In this document: in pieces, positions 56,762 through 64,000 of the stretch | How positions within the stretch are numbered: the stretch's first letter is position 1 | How the letters are laid out: each line of letters opens with the position of its first letter | Source of the DNA: Myxococcus stipitatus | GTDB taxonomy: Bacteria; Myxococcota; Myxococcia; Myxococcales; Myxococcaceae | NCBI RefSeq assembly: GCF_038561935.1 | Contig: NZ_CP102770.1 | Location: 1,364,001-1,428,000, forward strand | DNA length: 64,000 nt | Reading direction: 5' to 3' | Program-made: the position numbers and the translations under genes | The notes under the pieces: model-generated | What the model was told of the DNA's origin: nothing | The model's database searches: none | What the model saw: the letters and a program-made list of their open reading frames with translations, nothing else

Positions 56762-56868
56762 GGGGGGCCGAGGTGGGCTTTGCGCGCACCTCGGGTTGGA
56801 AATCCCAGAATCGGTCCGCTTCATTGGTGAAAAGGACAACCCGCTGGAATCATTGGGACTTTTCAGAT

Positions 56869-56920
56869 CTGCAAGTCGATTGCAGGGCTGAAATGCAATC
56901 GCCAAGGTTGGACAAGGTTG
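56869..56920. promoter_or_regulatory. Cluster of inverted and direct repeats upstream of the pxr promoter
   Basis: Three TGCAA-type half-sites make two overlapping perfect inverted repeats: CTGCAA-N5-TTGCAG (56869-56885) and CGATTGCA-N9-TGCAATCG (56877-56901). An 8-bp direct repeat CAAGGTTG follows at 56903-56910 and 56913-56920, spaced one helical turn. They end 51-70 bp before the -24 element, a typical enhancer distance for sigma-54 activators. Probable PxrR binding sites, by inference. Confidence 0.6.
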
Positions 56921-56971
56921 AGCAGACCGCTAAGTGCATGAAAAGACGGGTGTTGGCCTGAAAACGTCTCG

Positions 56972-56987
56972 TGGCACGACGGCTGCT
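56972..56987 (+). promoter_or_regulatory. Sigma-54 promoter of the Pxr-like sRNA
   Basis: TGGCACGACGGCTGCT matches TGGCACR-N4-TTGCW at every position but one (C for the first T of TTGC), with correct GG to GC spacing. It predicts a start near 56998. It lies 210 bp after the stop of an NtrC-type activator that carries GAFTGA, so promoter and activator are side by side. Confidence 0.85.
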
Positions 56988-56997
56988 ATAGGTTCCC

Positions 56998-57118
56998 GCG
57001 GGACACATCGAAGCGAGGCTGAAGGCGGTTCCCCCCCACCCCTTCAGCACTTCCGGTGAGTCACCTTCAGAAGACCCGCGGCCCGGCCCTCCCCTGGAGT
57101 GTCGGGCCGCCTTCTTTT
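56998..57118 (+). ncRNA. pxr: Pxr-like developmental small RNA
   Basis: About 121 nt from the predicted sigma-54 start to the terminator T-run. Three stem-loops: (1) GCTGAAGG / CCTTCAGC (57018-57025 with 57041-57048), whose loop contains a run of seven C (57031-57037); (2) CTTC / GAAG outer and GGTG / CACC inner pairs (57050-57073); (3) a rho-independent terminator, GCGGCCCG / CGGGCCGC (57078-57085 with 57103-57110), followed by CTTCTTTT. Location between a sigma-54 activator and a GNAT gene, and the seven-C loop, match what I recall of M. xanthus Pxr, a starvation-gated inhibitor of fruiting-body development in which a single change in the C-run altered function. No credible ORF lies here. 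Identity is from memory, not alignment. Confidence 0.85.
57078..57118 (+). terminator. Rho-independent terminator of the Pxr-like sRNA
   Basis: 8-bp GC-rich stem GCGGCCCG / CGGGCCGC with a 17-nt loop, followed by CTTCTTTT. The clearest intrinsic terminator in the window, and it ends 67 bp before the GNAT start, so the GNAT gene needs its own promoter. Confidence 0.85.
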
Positions 57119-57185
57119 GGGCATCGTCGGACTTTGAACAGGCCTCGCGTCGGGATTCACTCCATTCTCCTGGAAGGAGTGGCTG

Positions 57186-58055
57186 ATGGCGGTGGATGTG
57201 GGAAGTCTGACGTGTCCGTGGGTGCTGAGACTCGGGCGCCCTGATGAGTACGCGACGTTCGCCCGCCTGTTCGCGGAGCTCGGGCTGGAGGAGCCGCCTC
57301 CCCCCGAGTCGATGTGGGTCGAGGACATGGCCTCACGCACCTTCTTCGCGGAGGGACCGGATGGGGCGGTGGCCGGGTACTCGACGACGGATGTCCTGGG
57401 CGCGTGGGGCTACGTGGGGCAGCTCGTGGTGGCGCCATTCGCGCGCCGCCAGGGCCTGGGGCGGTGGCTGATGCGCCATGCGGCCCAGCGCTTCCGCACT
57501 CAGGGCTGCCAGCACTGGGCGCTCAACGTGAAGCGAGACAACGTCGCGGCGCTCGGGCTGTACACCGCGATGGGCATGCGGCGTGAGCGCTGGGGCACCA
57601 ACCTGAAGGTGACGCGAGCCCTCCTGGCGCGGCTGCCGCCCGGGCCCTCGGGGCTGGTGGTGGTCCCCCTGGAGCCGAGCCGCTGCGAGCCGCTGACGGA
57701 GACCTGGAGGATGTTGCCCGGAAAGCTCGCCCGCTTTGGGACGCAGACAGGCCACCGGCTGCTGCGACTGGCGCACGAGGGGGGTGGGGAGTCGACGAGT
57801 CCCCTGGGCTTGATGGACTTCCGCGCCGGGAGCCGGCTGCTCTTCCCCTTCTTCGCCGCGTCCCTGGGACACGCGAGAGTGCTGATGGAGGCCGCCTTCT
57901 CCCTGCTGGGGGAGTCCCAGCCGGTCCTCAACGTGGTGGTGACGGATGACACGACGCTCGAGCAGCGGCTGCGGGAGCTGGGCGCGGAGGTGAGCCTGGA
58001 GACCTACGAGCTGCGCGGCGCGCTCCCGGACTTCGCGCCGGAGCGAGCCCCCTGA
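57186..58055 (+). CDS. GNAT-family N-acetyltransferase
   Basis: 289 residues. The GNAT domain is N-terminal (about 15-140): acetyl-CoA motif A QLVVAPFARRQGLGRWLMRHAAQRF (about 79-103, RRQGLG being the Q/R-x-x-G-x-G/A loop) and motif B HWALNVKRDNVAALGLYTAMGM. The C-terminal 140 residues (about 150-289) are unlike the standard single domain and may be a second, degenerate GNAT fold (ESQPVLNVVVTDDTTLEQ resembles a beta-alpha unit). ATG 57186 has GGAAGGAG upstream. This is the acetyltransferase gene adjoining pxr in M. xanthus by my recollection; no functional link to Pxr is known to me. Confidence 0.9.
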   Translation: MAVDVGSLTCPWVLRLGRPDEYATFARLFAELGLEEPPPPESMWVEDMASRTFFAEGPDGAVAGYSTTDVLGAWGYVGQLVVAPFARRQGLGRWLMRHAAQRFRTQGCQHWALNVKRDNVAALGLYTAMGMRRERWGTNLKVTRALLARLPPGPSGLVVVPLEPSRCEPLTETWRMLPGKLARFGTQTGHRLLRLAHEGGGESTSPLGLMDFRAGSRLLFPFFAASLGHARVLMEAAFSLLGESQPVLNVVVTDDTTLEQRLRELGAEVSLETYELRGALPDFAPERAP

Positions 58056-58064
58056 AACGACAAC

Positions 58065-58124
58065 GCCCGCCCGGGCACGAAGCCGGGGCGGGCGGAGTTC
58101 GAGCCACGGGGCGAAACCCCGTGG
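58065..58124. terminator. Two hairpins between convergent GNAT and nuoN genes
   Basis: GCCCGCCC / GGGCGGGC (58065-58072 with 58086-58093), then CCACGGGG / CCCCGTGG with a CGAAA loop (58104-58111 with 58117-58124). They fill the 81 bp between convergent stops and probably act as a bidirectional terminator, though neither has a T-tract. Confidence 0.6.
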
Positions 58125-58136
58125 CGGGAGCAGGGC

Positions 58137-59699
58137 CTACTGGCCGCTGAAGATGCTGCTGGCCTGGACCAGCCACGTGGTGAGCGGGCCGGGGAGGATG
58201 CCGAGCAGGATGACGCCCGCGGTGGAGAGCACCAGGGCCAGCTCGGTGGACCAGCTGCGCTCCAGCGTCTGGGCACCCTCGGGCACCGGGCGCATGAACA
58301 TGTAGACCACCACGCGCAGGTAGTAATAGACGCCCGCCGCGCTGGAGAGCACGCCAATGATGGCCAGGCCGATGAGGCCCGAGTCCACGGCGCTCTGGAA
58401 GATGAGCAGCTTGCTCATGAAGCCGATGGTGGGAGGAATCCCGCCCAGCGACAGCATGAACGCGGCCATCGCCACGGCCCAACCCGGGCGGCGCTGCGCG
58501 AGACCGCTGAAGCGCTCCAGGTCCCAGGCGGTTCCCTTCTCCTCGTCCTCACGGCGCTCGAGCACGGAGAGCATGGTGAAGGCACCCACCGCGCTGAAGG
58601 TATACGCCAGCAGGTAGAAGAGGATGCCGCGCAGCGCCTGCGAGCGCGCCAGCTCCAGCGGCGTGCCACCCGTCAGCTCGGACGGGCCGAGCAGCCGGAA
58701 CTGCTCGCCCGGCGCGGTGACGAAGAGCGCCGCCACGCCCACCAGCAGGTAGCCGGCGTGAGCGATGGAGGAGTACGCCAGCATGCGCTTCACGTTGCGC
58801 TGCGGAATCGCCAGCAGGTTGCCCACGACCATGGTGAGGAACGCCATGGTGGAGAACAGCACCAGGGGCAGATGCGGGTCGATTCCCTTGCCCATCGTGA
58901 GGAACACGCGCACCAGCGCCGCGAAGGCCGCGGCCTTCACGCCCGCGCTCATCAGCGCGGTGACGGGGGTGGGGGCACCCTCGTACACGTCCGGCGTCCA
59001 CATGTGGAACGGCACCGCGGCCACCTTGAAGGCGAAGCCCGCGCCCAGGAGGATGAGGCCCGTGTAGACCAGCGCGGGCTGCGTCGCGAGCGCGCTCGCC
59101 AGGGGGCCGGCCATCGCCGTGAGCTTCGTGGTGCCCGTGGCGCCGTACACCAGCGCCGCGCCGTACAGCAGCACCGCGGAGGAGAACGCGCCCAGGATGA
59201 AGTACTTGAAGCCCGCCTCGGAGGGCCGCGTGCCGCGCCGCAGGTACGACGTCAGCGCGTAGGTCGCGATGGAGAGGACCTCGATGTTGACGAACAGGGT
59301 GATGAGCTCGTTGGACAGCGCCAGCAGGCTCATGCCCGCGCCGGCGAAGAGCATCAGCGCGTAGAACTCACCGCGCTCCGCGCCCCGCTTGCGCAGGAAG
59401 CTCACGGAGCTGAGCGACGCCAGCCCCAGCCCCAGGCACACCACGAAGGTGAGGAAGCTGGAGAACGGGTCCATCACGCCAAAGCCGAGGAACACCTCGC
59501 CCGCCGGCTCGAACATGGAGGCCAGTGCCACGGCGCCAGCCGCCACCGACGCCACCACGGCGAGCACCGCCTGGTACGAGCGCGACGAGGTGGCGGCGAG
59601 GAACACCTCCGACAACAACAGGACGCAAGCGCCCACCGCCAGGATGATGGCGGGCAGCAGCGGGAGGAAGTCTGCCAGGGTGAGATTGGGCAGGATCAT
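58137..59699 (-). CDS. nuoN: NADH-quinone oxidoreductase subunit N
   Basis: 520 residues, about 14 membrane helices. Antiporter-like proton-pumping subunit of complex I. Family landmarks: NIEVLSIATYALTSYLRR (Glu in TM5), FKVAAVPFHMWTPDVYEGAPTPVTA (broken-helix region with Lys), KRMLAYSSIAHAGYLLVG and LSLGGIPPTIGFMSKLLIF. ATG 59699 follows the nuoM stop by 9 bp. Last gene of the operon; ends facing the GNAT gene with two hairpins between. Confidence 0.97.
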   Translation of the reverse strand: MILPNLTLADFLPLLPAIILAVGACVLLLSEVFLAATSSRSYQAVLAVVASVAAGAVALASMFEPAGEVFLGFGVMDPFSSFLTFVVCLGLGLASLSSVSFLRKRGAERGEFYALMLFAGAGMSLLALSNELITLFVNIEVLSIATYALTSYLRRGTRPSEAGFKYFILGAFSSAVLLYGAALVYGATGTTKLTAMAGPLASALATQPALVYTGLILLGAGFAFKVAAVPFHMWTPDVYEGAPTPVTALMSAGVKAAAFAALVRVFLTMGKGIDPHLPLVLFSTMAFLTMVVGNLLAIPQRNVKRMLAYSSIAHAGYLLVGVAALFVTAPGEQFRLLGPSELTGGTPLELARSQALRGILFYLLAYTFSAVGAFTMLSVLERREDEEKGTAWDLERFSGLAQRRPGWAVAMAAFMLSLGGIPPTIGFMSKLLIFQSAVDSGLIGLAIIGVLSSAAGVYYYLRVVVYMFMRPVPEGAQTLERSWSTELALVLSTAGVILLGILPGPLTTWLVQASSIFSGQ

Positions 59700-59708
59700 G
59701 GTGGGAAC

Positions 59709-61448
59709 TCAGTCGGCGGACGGCCGAGTCGAAGGAACAACCCGGGCGGCGAGCGGGGTAGGGGCTGCCGGCAACGCCACCGTGGGGTCGGTGGGCAGGG
59801 ACATCACCTCCACGCGCAGCTGCTCCAGCTGGTGGGTGGCGCCGGGGGTGCCCACGCGGGCGCGGGCGATGAAGCGGTCGGTGGACGGCTCGATGCGGTC
59901 CAGGAACGGCTGCGGCATCAGGCCCATCACCCCCACGAGGATGATGAAGGGCAGCACCGTGAGCATCTCGCGCAGGTTCATGTCGCTCAGGTGCTGGTTC
60001 TCCCGGTGCGTGAGGCTGCCGAAGAACACCTTCTGCACCATCCACAGCATGTAGGCCGCGCCCAGGATGACGCCCAGCGTGGCGAACGCGCCGAACACCG
60101 TCGTCAGGTGCGGGTTGCCCGCGGCCGCGCCCAGGTCGCTCTTGAAGGTGCCCAGCAGCACCAGGAACTCACCGATGAAGCCGTTGGTGCCCGGCACCGC
60201 CACCGAGGAGAAGGTGACGATGATGAAGGCCACGGTGAACACCGGCATCACCTTCGCGATGCCGCCGAAGTCCGCCATGAGCCGCGAGTGCCGGCGCTCG
60301 TAGAGGAAGCCGAACAGGAGGAACAGCGCGCCCGTCGAGATGCCGTGGTTGAGCATCTGGTACGCGCTGCCCGTCGCGCCCTCGGCCGTCACGGCCAGCA
60401 TGCCCAGCATGCAGTAGCCCAGGTGGCTCACGGACGAGTAGGCAATCAGCTTCTTGATGTCCCGCTGCGCCAGGCACATCAGCGCACCGTAGACGATGCC
60501 AATCACGGACAGCGTCGCCAGGAACGGGCGCGCCTGCTGCGCGGCCACCGGGAAGAGCGGAATCGCGTAGCGCCAGAAGCCGAAGGTACCCATCTTCAGC
60601 ATCACGCCGGCCAGAATCATGGAGCCGGCCACCGGCGCCTGCACGTGCGCGTCCGGCAACCAGGTGTGCACCGGCCACATCGGAACCTTGATGGCGAACG
60701 CCAGCGCGAAGGCGGCGAACAGCCACGGGCCCCAGGTGTACAGCGTCGCGGCCATGCCCGTGAGCGAGTCACACGCACCCGCGGGGCCCGCCTTGCACGC
60801 GGAGAGCTGACGGTTCGCGTCCAGCAGGCCGTTGTAGATGCTCGCGTAGTCGAACGAGCGAGCGCCCGGGGGCAGCGCGATGAAGTACACCGCGATGAGC
60901 GCCACCAGCATCAGCAGCGAGCCGACCAGCGTGTAGAGGAAGAACTTCACCGCCGCCATCTGGCGGTCCTCGGCGCCCCACACACCCACCAGGAGGTACA
61001 TGGGGATGAGCATGGCCTCGAAGAAGATGTAGAAGAGCAGCACGTCCAGCGACACCAGCGCGCCCAGCATCGTCGTCTGGAGCACCAGCAGCGCCAGGTG
61101 GAACTCCTTGATGCGGTGGCTGATGTACGTGGTGGAGGCCAGCACCACCAGGGGGCCCAGGAACACGGTGAGCAGGAGCAGGCTCACGGCCAGGCCATCC
61201 ACGCCCAGGTGGTAGCTCAGCCCGAACTCCTTGAACCAGTGCACCCGGTATTCCATCTGGAACTCGGGGCCGCCGGTCTCGAAGCGGAGGTACGCCCACA
61301 CGCCCACGAGCATGTCGATGACCATGCCGATGAACGTGACGGTGCGAATCTGTCCGGACTCTCCCGCGGGCAGCAGGAGCACCAGCGCCGCGAAGACCAG
61401 CGGCAGGAAGACGACGAGGTTGAGCAGGTGGGTGTCGAAGAAGCTCAT
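59709..61448 (-). CDS. nuoM: NADH-quinone oxidoreductase subunit M
   Basis: 579 residues from ATG 61448, which overlaps the nuoL stop by 4 bp. Antiporter-type membrane subunit: YIFFEAMLIPMYLLVGVWG (TM5 Glu), AIKVPMWPVHTWLPDAHVQAPVAGS (Lys-bearing broken helix), KKLIAYSSVSHLGYCMLG and FSSVAVPGTNGFIGEFLVL. The C-terminal tail of about 60 residues past the last helix (Thr/Ala/Pro-rich) is longer than in E. coli. An open frame upstream of 61448 runs into nuoL and is not used. Confidence 0.97.
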   Translation of the reverse strand: MSFFDTHLLNLVVFLPLVFAALVLLLPAGESGQIRTVTFIGMVIDMLVGVWAYLRFETGGPEFQMEYRVHWFKEFGLSYHLGVDGLAVSLLLLTVFLGPLVVLASTTYISHRIKEFHLALLVLQTTMLGALVSLDVLLFYIFFEAMLIPMYLLVGVWGAEDRQMAAVKFFLYTLVGSLLMLVALIAVYFIALPPGARSFDYASIYNGLLDANRQLSACKAGPAGACDSLTGMAATLYTWGPWLFAAFALAFAIKVPMWPVHTWLPDAHVQAPVAGSMILAGVMLKMGTFGFWRYAIPLFPVAAQQARPFLATLSVIGIVYGALMCLAQRDIKKLIAYSSVSHLGYCMLGMLAVTAEGATGSAYQMLNHGISTGALFLLFGFLYERRHSRLMADFGGIAKVMPVFTVAFIIVTFSSVAVPGTNGFIGEFLVLLGTFKSDLGAAAGNPHLTTVFGAFATLGVILGAAYMLWMVQKVFFGSLTHRENQHLSDMNLREMLTVLPFIILVGVMGLMPQPFLDRIEPSTDRFIARARVGTPGATHQLEQLRVEVMSLPTDPTVALPAAPTPLAARVVPSTRPSAD

Positions 61449-63679
61449 TGCAGCACCTGGATGAGGGCGTAAGCCACGCCGCCCACAAGGGCGAGGGCCA
61501 TCACTGCGGCGTAGGCCTGCGCGTCGCCCGACTGGACGTAGCGCAGCGCGCTGCCCACTCGCGCCGTCACCCACGCCGTGCCGCGAACCGCCACGGTGTC
61601 GATGAGGAGCGCGTCCACCACACGGAAGAGGATGAAGGCCGTGAACTTCACGGGCCGGATGATGACGAGCTCGTACAGCTCATCCACGTAGAACTTGTTC
61701 TGCGCCGCGCGGCGCACCGCCCGGGCGAAGGCCGGGACGGGCTGGCCCGCGCGAGACGGGAAGAACTTCAGGTACAGGAAGCCCGCCAGCGCGCCGCCGG
61801 AGACCGCCACCAGCCACGCGAAGACGTAGTCGCCCATCGCCGGAACGCTGGTGTCCAGCTCCACCGTCTTGCCCGTGGCCACCACGCGGTTCATCGCGGA
61901 GAAGACCGGGCTCAGGAAGTTCTCGAACACCGGCTGCGGCCGGCCATCGCTGGAGGCCTTCAACAGCGGCCACGCGTAGATGGAGGACACCACGCTGAGG
62001 ATGGCCAGGACCACCAGGGGCAGCGTCATCTGCCACGCGCTCTCGTGCGCGTGGGCCACGCGGGCCTCCTTGGAGCGGGGCCCCTCGAAGGTCAGCAGGT
62101 ACACGCGCGTCATGTAGAACGCGGTGCAGGCGGCGATGAGCAGGCCCAGGTAGTAGACGACGCTGGACACCCAGGGCAGGCCCGCCAGGTGGTTGTGGTG
62201 CACGCCGTGGAAGATGGCGTCCTTGGAGAAGAATCCGGACAGCGGGACGATGCCGGTGATGGCCAGGGTGGCGACGAAGAACGTGCCCCAGGTCCACTTC
62301 ATCTCGCGGCGCAGGCCGCCCAGCTTCTTGATGTCCGTCTCATCCCCGTTGCCGTGCATCACGCTGCCAGCGCCGAGGAAGAGGCACGCCTTGAAGAACG
62401 CGTGCGTCACCAGGTGGAGCACCGCCGCCCAGAAGATGCCCATGCCCACGCCCATGAACATGATGCCCAGCTGGGACACGGTGGAGTAGGCCAGCACCTT
62501 CTTGATGTCGTCCTGCGCGAAGGCGATGAGCGCCGCGAGCAGCGAGGTCAGCGCGCCGATGATGGCCACCGTGGCCATGGCCGTGGGGCTGAGCACCAGC
62601 AGCGCGGACATGCGGCTGAACAGGTAGACACCCGCGGTGACCATCGTCGCGGCATGGATGAGGGCGGAGACCGGCGTCGGGCCGGCCATCGCGTCCGGCA
62701 GCCAGACGTACAGAGGCAGCTGCGCGCTCTTGCCCGCCGCGCCCAGGAGGAACAGCAGCAGCGCGGCCGTCATCACGCCGCCGAACGTGTAGCCCTCCAG
62801 CGGGCCGGCGTTGATGACGGTGGACAGGTTCACCTGGCCCGGGCCGCCGTCGGGCAGCGCCTCCGCCATCTTCTGCAGGCCCAGGAAGGTGACGGGGCCC
62901 TTGTCGGAGAGCGCGGACGCGTAGCGCTCGCTGCTGGTGCCCACCGACGTGAAGTCGCGCTCATCCGCCTGGCGGGTGAAGGCGCCCACGGTGAGGACCA
63001 TGAGGAACGTGGCGATGAGGAACGCGAAGTCACCGATGCGGTTGGTGACGAACGCCTTGCGGCCCGCCCACGCCTTCGCCGGGTCCTCGTACCAGAAGCC
63101 GATGAGCAGGTAGCTGGCCATGCCCACGCCTTCCCAGCCCACGAAGAGCAGGACCAGGTTGTCGGCCATCACCAGCACAAGCATCGCCGCGACGAACAGG
63201 TTCAGGTACGCGAAGAACCGCGCGTAGGCCGGGTCGTGCTCCATGTAGCTGGTGGAGTACAGGTGGATGAGGAAGCCCACGCCGGTGATGACCAGCAGCA
63301 GGATTCCGGACAGATGGTCCACCATCAGCCCGAAGTTCACCCGGAAGTCGCCCGCGGAGAACCAGGTGCCGTAGTCGTACGCGAGCGCGTAGCGCACGTA
63401 GTCCCGGTCCTGGCCGAACGGGTTGACGAAGAAGGACAAGAGCCGGCGGCTCTCCAGGTCCATGCTGCTGGTGGCCCAGAAGGTCAGCACGCTCAGCACG
63501 AACGCACCGCCCACGGTGGAGCAGGCGATGAGGTGCACGTTGGCGCGGCCCAGCATCTTGCCGAACACGCCGCAGATGAACGCGCCCAAGAGCGGCAGGG
63601 CGATGATGAGCCAGAGCGACGGCGCCAGCACATCCGGAGCGACCGGCGCCACCTGCAGGAATTCCGAGAGGGAGGTCAT
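61445..63679 (-). CDS. nuoL: NADH-quinone oxidoreductase subunit L
   Basis: 744 residues, ATG 63679 preceded by GGGAGG. The largest antiporter-like subunit: MVDHLSGILLLVITGVGFLIHLYS, FVGWEGVGMASYLLIGFW (Glu), AQLPLYVWLPDAMAGPTPVSALIHAATMVTAG split over the broken helix, KKVLAYSTVSQLGIMFMG and, at the C-terminus, the lateral helix HL and final anchor (FILFRVVDALLIDTVAVRG, GGVAYALIQVLQ). The insert near 250-300 (TSVGTSSERYASALSDKG) lengthens a loop relative to E. coli. 22 bp after nuoK. Confidence 0.97.
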   Translation of the reverse strand: MTSLSEFLQVAPVAPDVLAPSLWLIIALPLLGAFICGVFGKMLGRANVHLIACSTVGGAFVLSVLTFWATSSMDLESRRLLSFFVNPFGQDRDYVRYALAYDYGTWFSAGDFRVNFGLMVDHLSGILLLVITGVGFLIHLYSTSYMEHDPAYARFFAYLNLFVAAMLVLVMADNLVLLFVGWEGVGMASYLLIGFWYEDPAKAWAGRKAFVTNRIGDFAFLIATFLMVLTVGAFTRQADERDFTSVGTSSERYASALSDKGPVTFLGLQKMAEALPDGGPGQVNLSTVINAGPLEGYTFGGVMTAALLLFLLGAAGKSAQLPLYVWLPDAMAGPTPVSALIHAATMVTAGVYLFSRMSALLVLSPTAMATVAIIGALTSLLAALIAFAQDDIKKVLAYSTVSQLGIMFMGVGMGIFWAAVLHLVTHAFFKACLFLGAGSVMHGNGDETDIKKLGGLRREMKWTWGTFFVATLAITGIVPLSGFFSKDAIFHGVHHNHLAGLPWVSSVVYYLGLLIAACTAFYMTRVYLLTFEGPRSKEARVAHAHESAWQMTLPLVVLAILSVVSSIYAWPLLKASSDGRPQPVFENFLSPVFSAMNRVVATGKTVELDTSVPAMGDYVFAWLVAVSGGALAGFLYLKFFPSRAGQPVPAFARAVRRAAQNKFYVDELYELVIIRPVKFTAFILFRVVDALLIDTVAVRGTAWVTARVGSALRYVQSGDAQAYAAVMALALVGGVAYALIQVLQ

Positions 63680-63701
63680 GAATGGGCTCCTGGCGGGTCC
63701 G

Positions 63702-64000
63702 TCAGTGCTTCATGGTCCGGAGGTCTTCCACCAGGACGCTGCCTCGGCTCCGGAAGACGGCGATGACGATGGCCAACCCGATGGCCGCTTCAGACGCGGC
63801 CACCGCGATGACGAAGAATGCGGAGACATGTCCGATGACGTCGCCGTGCATGCGGGCGAACGCCAGGAAGGTCAGGTTCGCCGCGTTGAGCATCAGCTCC
63901 ACGCACATGAACACGACCAGGGCGTTGCGGCGCACCATCACGCCAAACATGCCCATGCAGAAGAGGGCGGCGGCAAGCAGGAGGTAGTAGGGGATGGGGA
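63702..64000 (-). CDS. nuoK: NADH-quinone oxidoreductase subunit K, 5' end missing
   Basis: Frame open to the right edge: reading PIPYYLLLAAALFCMGMFG before the internal ATG at 63956, so about 98 residues are present and only a few N-terminal ones lie outside. Three helices; the two conserved membrane glutamates are in VVFMCVELMLNAANL and VAASEAAIGLAIV. Shorter calls from ATG 63956 would miss the first helix. Order nuoK-nuoL-nuoM-nuoN is canonical, so nuoA-J should lie beyond the window on the same strand. Confidence 0.95.
   Translation of the reverse strand, partial: PIPYYLLLAAALFCMGMFGVMVRRNALVVFMCVELMLNAANLTFLAFARMHGDVIGHVSAFFVIAVAASEAAIGLAIVIAVFRSRGSVLVEDLRTMKH

Noticed and set aside
58090..58130. 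tRNA T-arm-like GTTCGAGCC near 58097
   Set aside because: No acceptor stem, D-arm or anticodon arm can be built around it; the sequence is better explained as two terminator hairpins.
58758..63766. Very long plus-strand open frames (over 700 codons) opposite nuoL, nuoM and nuoN
   Set aside because: Gln/His/Arg/Glu-rich composition typical of the complement of GC-rich membrane-protein codons; the nuo frames on the minus strand have full family motifs.

Overview
The window is very GC-rich (about 70% by eye), densely coded, full of 4-bp ATGA/GTGA gene overlaps and GTG/TTG starts. Gene content points to a myxobacterium of the suborder Cystobacterineae (Myxococcus, Corallococcus or a relative): a dispersed Wzx/Wzy polysaccharide locus with a bacterial tyrosine kinase, a eukaryote-type Ser/Thr kinase, and, most tellingly, a locus matching the Pxr developmental small RNA downstream of its sigma-54 activator gene. 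From memory, the same neighbourhood in M. xanthus is about MXAN_1025-1080: the biosurfactant polysaccharide (BPS) genes, then rpoN, pxr and nuo. No database was searched.

Layout. (1) 1-31671 is an envelope polysaccharide region whose transcription units switch strand repeatedly: a 5'-truncated chain-length/BY-kinase, three GT4 glycosyltransferases and a Wzy polymerase (+, 1-6534); two GT4s (-, 6541-8994); a Ser/Thr kinase (+); two GT4s and a methyltransferase (-, 10613-13595); a Wzx flippase, two GT2s and a ROK sugar kinase (+, 13797-18296); two acyltransferases flanking a GT2 (-, 18312-21459); then (+, 21862-28420) a WecA/MraY-like initiating transferase with a GAF-like tail, two nucleotidyltransferase-fold proteins, a small membrane protein, UDP-glucose dehydrogenase and a third acyltransferase; a Cys-rich lipoprotein (-); and an O-antigen-ligase-like protein with a TPR tail (+). 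Together they can start a repeat unit on undecaprenyl phosphate, build it from ten glycosyltransferases, decorate it, flip it, polymerise it and control its length. No outer-membrane Wza gene is present.

(2) 31681-46987 is housekeeping: a YbaK-like deacylase, AstB, an LpxL-type acyltransferase with lptC-lptA-lptB, rpoN, a GNAT, hpf, ptsN, dtd, a PBP4-type carboxypeptidase, ssb and several lipoproteins or unknowns. rpoN has its own sigma-54-like promoter and an upstream palindrome. (3) 47109-50867 holds an orphan dihaem SdhC, Hsp33, a leucine-dehydrogenase-like enzyme and a phosphoribosyltransferase with a Lys-rich tail. (4) 50887-58055 is selB overlapping a PAS/GAF histidine kinase (PxrK candidate) and an NtrC-type regulator (PxrR candidate), followed by inverted and direct repeats, a near-consensus sigma-54 promoter, the Pxr-like sRNA with its terminator, and a GNAT gene. 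(5) 58137-64000 is the end of a complex I operon on the minus strand (nuoK partial, nuoL, nuoM, nuoN).

The main result is the complete regulatory unit at 52800-57118: sensor kinase, sigma-54 activator, probable enhancer sites, promoter and small RNA in line. No tRNA, rRNA, CRISPR array, insertion sequence or prophage was seen.
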